DNA of 64,000 nucleotides from DASUVM01 sp036378955 (GTDB lineage Bacteria; Patescibacteriota; Saccharimonadia; Saccharimonadales; Saccharimonadaceae): NCBI GenBank assembly GCA_036378955.1, contig DASUVM010000009.1, forward strand, positions 1-64,000, read 5' to 3'. The notes beneath the pieces are model-generated. The model made no database searches, was not told the origin of the DNA, and worked only from the letters and a program-made list of their open reading frames with translations. Position numbers and translations under genes: made by a program. Shown here piece after piece: positions 59,093-64,000 of the stretch (position 1 is its first letter; each line of letters opens with the position of its first letter).

Positions 59093-59362
59093 ATGAAATA
59101 CACTACAACAATGACCAGTAAAGGCACTATTACGATTGCGGCGCACCTTCGTAAGGCGCTGGGCTTTAAACCAGGTCAAAAAATCAACCTAACCCTAGAT
59201 GAAAATCGACAAATTATTATAGGGGGAGGCACGACCGTGGCCGACTTTGAAGAGCTACGAAACAAGATTGTCAAGAAGATCCCCAACCATAAGAAAGGTC
59301 TAACTGGCCAAGCCCTTAAAGATGCTGCGGCAAAAGCTTGGGTAAATAATTCACATGACTAG
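59093..59362 (+). CDS. SpoVT-AbrB-type antitoxin
   Basis: 89 residues. The swapped-hairpin DNA-binding domain reads TTMTSKGTITIAAHLRKALGFKPGQKI, the normal AbrB/MazE pattern (SKGqitiP..iRk.lgl..Gd.v). The C-terminal ~40 residues are basic and helical and should bind the toxin. The start at 59093 is used because the -10 box lies at 59080-59085. It overlaps the PIN gene by 8 nt. Confidence 0.9.
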   Translation: MKYTTTMTSKGTITIAAHLRKALGFKPGQKINLTLDENRQIIIGGGTTVADFEELRNKIVKKIPNHKKGLTGQALKDAAAKAWVNNSHD

Positions 59363-59738
59363 TCTTGATGCGAATATAGTTCTACGTTATTTGTTAGATG
59401 ACATTCCGGAGCAAACAGAAAAAACGCGTAATATTATCGCTAAGTCCCCTTGTTATGTGACTGATGTAGTGCTGACGGAGATAGTCTATGTGCTGGAACG
59501 CGTTATTGAAATGGAACGTGCAGACATTGCACGTCTTGTAAAAGCTTTTTTAAGCTTGCCTAATCTTATTTACAATGATTATTTTCTTGACGAGACTATT
59601 GACTTATATGCCGTCAAGAGTTCATTATCGTTTGTTGATTGCTATGCCGCGACAGAGGCAAAAGTCTATAGCAATAAGCTCGTCACTTTCGATAAAGCAT
59701 TGGCGAAACAAGGCGGAAATCATATCAATGAGTTGTGA
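59355..59738 (+). CDS. PIN-domain toxin (VapC-like RNase)
   Basis: 127 residues. Acidic active-site residues can be read: D5 in SLDANIVLRYLLDD, E42 in VLTEIVYVLE, D94 in SFVDCYAATEA and a C-terminal D in VTFDKAL. PIN toxins cut tRNA or rRNA. With the AbrB antitoxin it forms a type II module. Its 3' end overlaps that of micro-protein B by 14 nt, convergently. Confidence 0.92.
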   Translation: MTSLDANIVLRYLLDDIPEQTEKTRNIIAKSPCYVTDVVLTEIVYVLERVIEMERADIARLVKAFLSLPNLIYNDYFLDETIDLYAVKSSLSFVDCYAATEAKVYSNKLVTFDKALAKQGGNHINEL

Positions 59739-59865
59739 ATCCCAAGGGTTCGACGACCATCACTTTGCTTGCGTAGTACGTAAAACCAAGTTTTTCTAAC
59801 TTCTGGCCAACAAGTATGAAGTCCTGAAGCAAGGGGTTTCCAACGCTACCCGTATCCCCTGCCAC
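59725..59865 (-). CDS. 46-aa micro-protein, paralogue B
   Basis: GTG start. The pattern MAGDTGSVGNPLLQDFILVG, then QKLEKLGFTYYASKV and VVEPLGFTTH, matches paralogue A at 57981-58124 apart from a two-codon (EK/LE) gap. Synonymous differences dominate. No ribosome site. A plus-strand terminator sits just upstream at 59879-59906, the same arrangement as in copy A. Unknown function; its coupling to toxin or defence-like genes is by position only. Confidence 0.65.
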   Translation of the reverse strand: MAGDTGSVGNPLLQDFILVGQKLEKLGFTYYASKVMVVEPLGFTTH

Positions 59866-59878
59866 GAAGCTATTGAGA

Positions 59879-59906
59879 GTCTACAGATATAATTGTAGAC
59901 CTTTTT
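59879..59906 (+). terminator. intrinsic terminator of the AbrB-PIN unit
   Basis: GTCTACA/TGTAGAC arms (59879-59885 and 59894-59900), 8-nt loop, then CTTTTTG. Confidence 0.75.
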
Positions 59907-59944
59907 GTTGCGGAGACCCGATTGATTCTAAATAGTAGATAGCT

Positions 59945-60280
59945 TTACTTGTGATAATGAGGGTATCTCACCTCAGCTCCCCACTGCTCAATCTTGCGGA
60001 GGGCTTGCTCTAGCCTTTTCCCTTGGGGAGTTAGCTGATATTCGACATGTGGCGGTACTGTCTTGTGGTCATTACGCGTAATAATGCCATTTGCCTGAAG
60101 CTCTTTGAGCTGATTGATCAGTACTCCTTCAGAGATAGAGCTTAGCTTAGCTCGCAACTGCCCATAGCGTAAATTTCCCTCGGTTAGTTTCCAGATGATT
60201 GCTATCTTCCACTTTCCACCAATAATGCTCATAGCGTACCCCACGTTACAGTCATCGGCGTATTGCAATCTTTTCGTCAT
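59945..60280 (-). CDS. HxlR-family transcriptional regulator
   Basis: A 111-residue winged-helix protein. NVGYAMSIIGGKWKIAIIWK is the HxlR opening (here without the usual CP before the helix), and RYGQLRAKLSSISEGVLINQLKEL and YQLTPQGKRLEQAL complete the domain. C11 could act as a redox or electrophile sensor as in relatives. TATACT (60292-60287) ends 6 nt before the ATG (leaderless). It is divergent from an MFS exporter, the likely target. Confidence 0.92.
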   Translation of the reverse strand: MTKRLQYADDCNVGYAMSIIGGKWKIAIIWKLTEGNLRYGQLRAKLSSISEGVLINQLKELQANGIITRNDHKTVPPHVEYQLTPQGKRLEQALRKIEQWGAEVRYPHYHK

Positions 60281-60354
60281 GTTACCAGTATATGGCGATA
60301 CTCATAAAAATAATAGTACTATCTAATTCACTGGTACCAGGTTACATTACGTGT
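60281..60354. promoter_or_regulatory. divergent promoter region of HxlR and MFS genes
   Basis: Holds the minus -10 box TATACT (60292-60287), the plus -10 box TACATT (60343-60348, 6 nt before the ATG at 60355) and a perfect 10-bp palindrome CTGGTACCAG (60331-60340) next to the plus -10 box, a candidate regulator site. Confidence 0.55.
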
Positions 60355-61530
60355 ATGAAAGTAAGTAAAGAATTATCGCGCGGCATGGTGGTTTTATTCA
60401 CAGTGGCATGCGGCCTTACCGTAGCCAATTTATATTATGCTCAGCCGCTCTTAACCGCCATAGCCGGTACCCTCCATGTAAGTAGCTCAATGGCATCCCT
60501 TGTTATCGTGGTTGGTCAGGTTGGCTATGTAGCAGGAATAGCACTATTAGTGCCACTTGGCGATATTATGGTTCGGCGCCGGTTGATAATTGCCTTATTG
60601 CTAGTCGCATCAGTAGCTTCCGTGGTGGCAGCTGTTGCCCCGTCGTTCGTAGTTTTATTGATTGCGGCATTAGCCGTTTCTTTGGGAACCGTGGTCGTGC
60701 TGGTTTTGTTACCGTTCGCAGCTTCACTCGCAGCGCCAGAGCGACGCGGCCGGATTGTCGGGACAATTATGACGGGCGTACTGATGGGCGTGTTGCTTGC
60801 TCGAACGGTCAGTGGCTTCATTGCCCAGGCAACCAACTGGAGGATGGTATACCTGTTTTCAGCGTTTGTCATGCTAGCTCTGGCTGTCTTGTTGGGCAAG
60901 ATGTTACCACATATTGCGCCCGTCGTGACGCTTCGTTATGTCGAGCTGCTACAATCGACAGGCTCCCTTATTCGAACAGAGCCGCTCTTACGCAAGCGGG
61001 CTATCTATGGTTTTTTATCTTTCGCCGGCTTTAGCGCGCTTTGGACATCGCTGTCATTTTTGCTGTCAGACGCCTATGGTTTTAATCAGGCAACAATCGG
61101 CTTATTTGGATTAGCCGGTCTGGCGGGCGTGTTGGTCGCAGAGTTTGCCGGCAAGCTGATTGATCTTGGCCGGGAGCGGTTTGCCACAGCCGGTTTCCTG
61201 GCAATCATATGTATTAGTTGGTGGGTTATGATAGATCAAAATGGGCATAATCTCGTGCTTCTGTTAGCTGGGATTATTCTGCTGGATTTGGGGGTTCAGG
61301 GCGCACACGTGTTGAATCAAGGAGTGATTTATCGATTGCAGCCCGAGGCGCGCGGCCGCATGACAACGATTTATATGACGTTGTATTTCTTAGGGGGTGT
61401 CCTTGGTTCTTTTGCGTCCGGTCAGGCATATGAACATTGGGGCTGGGCTGGTGTTTCTGTTGTGGGATTGATTTTTGCAATCTCTGCGCTTGGGGTTTTG
61501 TTTTTGTCTTCTCCGAGCAAAGTTCGGTAG
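60355..61530 (+). CDS. MFS exporter, DHA1-like (12 TM)
   Basis: 391 residues, 12 hydrophobic segments. NLYYAQPLLTAIAG in TM1, LVPLGDIMVRRRLI (motif A), a TM4 arginine in APERRGRIVGTIMTG, and ATNWRMVYLFSAF after TM6 follow the pattern of YnfM/Bcr-type exporters. An upstream in-frame ATG at 60292 is rejected because it lies in the regulator promoter. Probable drug or metabolite efflux under HxlR control. Confidence 0.9.
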   Translation: MKVSKELSRGMVVLFTVACGLTVANLYYAQPLLTAIAGTLHVSSSMASLVIVVGQVGYVAGIALLVPLGDIMVRRRLIIALLLVASVASVVAAVAPSFVVLLIAALAVSLGTVVVLVLLPFAASLAAPERRGRIVGTIMTGVLMGVLLARTVSGFIAQATNWRMVYLFSAFVMLALAVLLGKMLPHIAPVVTLRYVELLQSTGSLIRTEPLLRKRAIYGFLSFAGFSALWTSLSFLLSDAYGFNQATIGLFGLAGLAGVLVAEFAGKLIDLGRERFATAGFLAIICISWWVMIDQNGHNLVLLLAGIILLDLGVQGAHVLNQGVIYRLQPEARGRMTTIYMTLYFLGGVLGSFASGQAYEHWGWAGVSVVGLIFAISALGVLFLSSPSKVR

Positions 61531-61564
61531 TTATCCACGAAATCCTGCCCAGGATCTTATTAAG

Positions 61565-61594
61565 AGATCTATAGATTGATCCGTAGATCTTTTT
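61565..61594 (+). terminator. intrinsic terminator of the MFS gene
   Basis: AGATCTA/TAGATCT arms (61565-61571 and 61584-61590), 12-nt loop and TTTT. Confidence 0.7.
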
Positions 61595-61652
61595 GCTACG
61601 AAAAAGTCGGTTACCCTAATGCTCCACAAAGATGCTATAATCATTTGCGATT

Positions 61653-61934
61653 ATGCCATATGTTGCGGAAGTTGGCAGTACAAGAACGAAGATACATAGG
61701 GTCTTAACCGGTATTTCAGGCTTCGCCCTACTGCTCTTAATGGCTATGCTTGTCTTGGCACAGTATCTTTCATTCTTCACAAAACTAGTGGCGACAGGAA
61801 TGCTAGTTGCCATGCTAGCACTGCTTGCAATTGCGTTGAGGCACCAAAGAGGTCACAATAAAGCCCTGCTATTGCAAATCGGCTACTACGCGGGATTCTT
61901 TATTGCTATTCTTGCCGCTACTTATATAGGCTAG
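61653..61934 (+). CDS. 93-aa membrane protein, unknown
   Basis: Three hydrophobic segments (about residues 21-39, 42-61 and 76-91) after a short polar N-terminus. TATAAT at 61636-61641 lies 11 nt before the ATG, leaving a leader of only a few bases. It precedes the asparagine-synthetase-like gene by 216 nt. No family recognised. Confidence 0.6.
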   Translation: MPYVAEVGSTRTKIHRVLTGISGFALLLLMAMLVLAQYLSFFTKLVATGMLVAMLALLAIALRHQRGHNKALLLQIGYYAGFFIAILAATYIG

Positions 61935-62074
61935 GCTTCTTATCGTGGGCTGCTCATCTTGGCCCAGTCGAACTTGTGTCGCTATGGCCGCAGCGGGTGG
62001 GAATGTGTAGTAAACGTCACGACACCCGGTTGTTGTTTATTGTCGATTGATGTACTAAGCTTAGTCTTGATCCT

Positions 62075-62099
62075 ATTCGGGAAATTCCCCGAATTTTTA
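62075..62099 (+). terminator. terminator or attenuator upstream of the amidotransferase gene
   Basis: ATTCGGG/CCCGAAT arms (62075-62081 and 62088-62094) with a 6-nt loop, then TTTTT. It lies 52 nt before the ATG of the asparagine-synthetase-like gene. It either ends the 61653 transcript or acts as an attenuator for the downstream amidotransferase-trpB unit. I see no other feature in 61935-62150. Confidence 0.65.
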
Positions 62100-62150
62100 T
62101 TATTTATACAAGCAGCTAAACCATTTGCCTGGGCAGGAGGGCTGATTTTT

Positions 62151-63719
62151 ATGTGTGGTTTCATCGGTATTTTATCTGAAAAACATAATTGGCAAGATCA
62201 TTTTGACACTAGCTTTGCTGCTATCTGGCCTCGTGGAACGACTAACGACCAATTCCACGGCAACAACGAATCATACGGCTACGCGCGGCTTCCGACCGAC
62301 GATATTCATAACGATGCGTTAAACCAGATTAACGGCGCTCGACCTTCTCTGCTGTTTAATGGGCTTATCACGAACGCCGATGAACTGGCAGTAGCTTTTA
62401 AGCTTAGTGAGGGTGCCGAAGCGTCAGATACACAGTGCTTGCGCGAAGGGTTAGCAGCAACCGGCAAACAGTTTGTTAAGCACCTGCGTGGCATGTTCGC
62501 CTTTGCTGGCATTACTGAAACGGAGGTAACACTTGTTCGTGATGGTATTGGCGTGAAGCCATTGTATTATGTATTTGAGGGTGGCGATTTCGCCTTTGCC
62601 TCCGAGCAAAAGGCGCTCCAGCTTATGGAGGCAACAATACATGAAGTTCAGCCAGGGCAGATTGTTACTTATAGCAAGCTTGATAAGACAATCGCCCGAC
62701 AAAGATACGATTATGTTCACCGTGGCTCAGATGCCCCGCACCAGTTGTTAGACTGCCTGCACGCGTCAGTCATTAGGCCCACCGAGCGGTATCTTGCGCA
62801 CAGCCAGAAAAAAGTGGGGCTATTGCTTAGTGGCGGCTTAGACAGCTCGTTAACAGCCGGGTTAATGGCTAAGTTTTTGCCGCCTCGTCTTAAGCAGAAG
62901 ATTCAGGCTTTTTGTATCGGCGAACCACGGTCACAGGATATACAAGCCGCAAAGCAGCTCGCAGATCAGCTCGGTTTTCCGCTGATTGAGGTTCGGCCAT
63001 ATTCTGTTGAAGCTTCGATGCGCATGCTTCCTGAAATCGTTTACCAAGCCGAGTCGCCTCATGCTCGCGTCATTAAGGTAGCTCTGCTGTATGACGCGCT
63101 GGCTAAAGCAATTCAAAAAGCAGGTATTGAGGTAGTCGTTGGCGGCGAAGGAGCTGATGAGCTTTTCTTTGGCTACCAGCGGTTTATTGACGGCCTGACG
63201 CATGAGCAATCTGAGGAGCTATTCTCGACCTTTTTTAGCGGGGTCTTTCCGCATACCTTGCTGCAACGCTTTGACCGAATTATGGCGCGGCACCAGATCG
63301 AAGGCCGCGTGCCCTACCTAGACCAAGAACTAATTTGTCTGGCCAGGCAAATTCCGCCTGCCGAAAAGGTAATTCACTCGCAAGACGGAAACGAATATGT
63401 CTCTAAGCAGCCCTTGCGTGTGCTTGCCCGCGAGATCGGCTTGCCGGCTTATATATACGACCGGCCAAAAGAAAAAATGACAAGCGGCGCTACCGGCTAC
63501 CAGAACGAAGCTGGCAAGCGCGGCTATCTTGAAGACGAGGCCTTTCGAGCGACGGGAATGTACTTTCAGGAAGCTGTAGTCATGCTTTATAAGCTATACT
63601 TTGGGGATAGACTGAGCCAAGAAGATATTAGCACTGAAGATCGGGTGATGCATGTCGTTGCACATTACCGGGCGCTCAACAATCAAAAACTAAAGCAGCT
63701 CGAAAGGAGTCGCGCATGA
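62151..63719 (+). CDS. asparagine synthetase-like glutamine amidotransferase
   Basis: 522 residues. The N-terminus MCGFIGI puts the class II glutaminase nucleophile at Cys2, so the start at 62151 is certain and a longer frame is rejected. An AGGAGG site lies 10 nt upstream. LLFNGLITNADEL and RGMFAFAG continue the glutaminase. The synthetase domain has the PP-loop LLSGGLDSSL, VVGGEGADELFFGY and EGRVPYLDQEL. It makes asparagine from aspartate, glutamine and ATP, or amidates a related acid. The ATG of trpB overlaps its stop (ATGA), an unusual partner. Confidence 0.9.
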   Translation: MCGFIGILSEKHNWQDHFDTSFAAIWPRGTTNDQFHGNNESYGYARLPTDDIHNDALNQINGARPSLLFNGLITNADELAVAFKLSEGAEASDTQCLREGLAATGKQFVKHLRGMFAFAGITETEVTLVRDGIGVKPLYYVFEGGDFAFASEQKALQLMEATIHEVQPGQIVTYSKLDKTIARQRYDYVHRGSDAPHQLLDCLHASVIRPTERYLAHSQKKVGLLLSGGLDSSLTAGLMAKFLPPRLKQKIQAFCIGEPRSQDIQAAKQLADQLGFPLIEVRPYSVEASMRMLPEIVYQAESPHARVIKVALLYDALAKAIQKAGIEVVVGGEGADELFFGYQRFIDGLTHEQSEELFSTFFSGVFPHTLLQRFDRIMARHQIEGRVPYLDQELICLARQIPPAEKVIHSQDGNEYVSKQPLRVLAREIGLPAYIYDRPKEKMTSGATGYQNEAGKRGYLEDEAFRATGMYFQEAVVMLYKLYFGDRLSQEDISTEDRVMHVVAHYRALNNQKLKQLERSRA

Positions 63720-64000
63720 CAGAGGCAGATGGTTATTTCGGAGAATTTGGCGGGCGGTATATACCAGAAATTTTACTCCCCGCGCTTGAGGAACTTGAGG
63801 CAGCCTATAACGAAGCTAAGGCGGATCCGTCATTTGACAGCGAGTTCCAGCGTTTACTTACTACTTTTTCCGGACGCCCAACGCCACTTACGTTTGCCGA
63901 AGGTCTTACTGACTCTCTTGGTGGAGCAAAGATTTATCTAAAGAACGAGGGGCTAAATATCACCGGCGCCCATAAGATCACGCATTGTCTTGGCCAGGCT
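63716..64000 (+). CDS. trpB: tryptophan synthase beta chain (partial)
   Basis: The first 95 residues are present; the window ends inside the gene. YFGEFGGRYIPEILLPALEE and the PLP site NITGAHKITHCLGQA (K in GAHK) are diagnostic. It condenses indole with serine. It starts in the stop of the amidotransferase gene. Whether trpA follows cannot be seen. Confidence 0.94.
   Translation, partial: MTEADGYFGEFGGRYIPEILLPALEELEAAYNEAKADPSFDSEFQRLLTTFSGRPTPLTFAEGLTDSLGGAKIYLKNEGLNITGAHKITHCLGQA

Noticed and set aside
59846..59866. Possible duplicate of the tRNA-Trp 3' end as an attachment site
   Set aside because: Only a short CCCCTGCCA match, and the bases are part of the coding sequence of micro-protein B; no integrase is present.
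61935..62074. T-box riboswitch upstream of the amidotransferase-trpB unit
   Set aside because: A GGGTGG stretch is present, but the conserved T-box sequence GGTGGNACCGCG and the specifier loop cannot be identified.
61959..62150. 64-codon in-frame extension of the asparagine-synthetase-like gene
   Set aside because: Class II amidotransferases need the nucleophile Cys directly after the start Met; MCGF at 62151 meets this, and a terminator-like hairpin lies in the extension.
1..64000. CRISPR array or complete insertion sequence
   Set aside because: No regularly spaced direct repeats and no transposase or integrase frame were seen.

Overview
The window most likely comes from a Candidatus Saccharibacteria (TM7, Patescibacteria/CPR) chromosome. 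This is inferred from gene content and style, with no marker-gene comparison: dense short operons, membrane-anchored proteins of no known family, a ribosomal gene cluster broken into separate units, and many first genes whose -10 box sits only 6-8 nt before the start codon, so their mRNAs should be leaderless. TGA is used throughout as a stop, so the code is standard. There is no rRNA, CRISPR array or complete insertion sequence. One tRNA (Trp) is present.

Layout. 1-10.6 kb: the tail of an ABC exporter, a GH13 glucan enzyme, a MarR-controlled DHA2 efflux pump, and a PAP2 phosphatase plus diacylglycerol-kinase-like lipid pair. 10.6-19.2 kb: two ABC-2 export systems, an FAD-linked oxidase and an AI-2E family permease. 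19.2-28.4 kb: a minus-strand block for information processing (cysS, nrnA-like, an unknown gene, recR, ybaB, a GT-C glycosyltransferase, dnaB, dnaX). RecR and DnaX both lack the usual zinc-binding cysteines. 29-32.6 kb: an unknown gene, an M20 peptidase, and rplJ-rplL behind a consensus promoter and a leader of about 300 nt. 34-38.6 kb: a nucleotide cluster (folA, an aminoglycoside-phosphotransferase-fold kinase, a nucleotidyltransferase, a HIT protein, a dCMP-deaminase-like fusion, thyA). 39.7-45.5 kb: a GT4 glycosyltransferase, rplK-unknown-rplA, a large unknown gene and secE-nusG. 45.7-52.5 kb: a GT2 glycosyltransferase, two paralogous sensor kinases placed tail to tail, a YgjP-type metalloprotease and a P-loop kinase. 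53.2-59.9 kb: tRNA-Trp followed by an accessory island with two toxin-antitoxin modules, a methyltransferase-glycosyltransferase / Nudix / PPDK-like operon, a frameshifted VOC-type gene and two paralogous micro-proteins. 59.9-64 kb: an HxlR-MFS pair, an asparagine-synthetase-like amidotransferase and the start of trpB.

Two gene styles alternate. Core operons start from leaderless promoters, and their internal genes use Shine-Dalgarno sites. Scattered between them are short orphan genes (about 2.5-3.1, 8.7-9.1, 14.0-14.8, 28.4-29.2, 32.7-34.0, 38.6-39.2 and 52.5-53.1 kb), most with a consensus sigma70-like promoter, a strong Shine-Dalgarno site and a terminator-like hairpin. They look GC-richer by eye and resemble promoter-gene-terminator 'moron' cassettes.

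The least explained structures are: a palindromic element present twice (36.7 and 45.6 kb), with a 69-nt conserved core inside unrelated long inverted arms; the micro-protein pair at 58.1 and 59.8 kb; the three-gene operon at 54.3-57.7 kb; and a long hairpin between rplJ and rplL.
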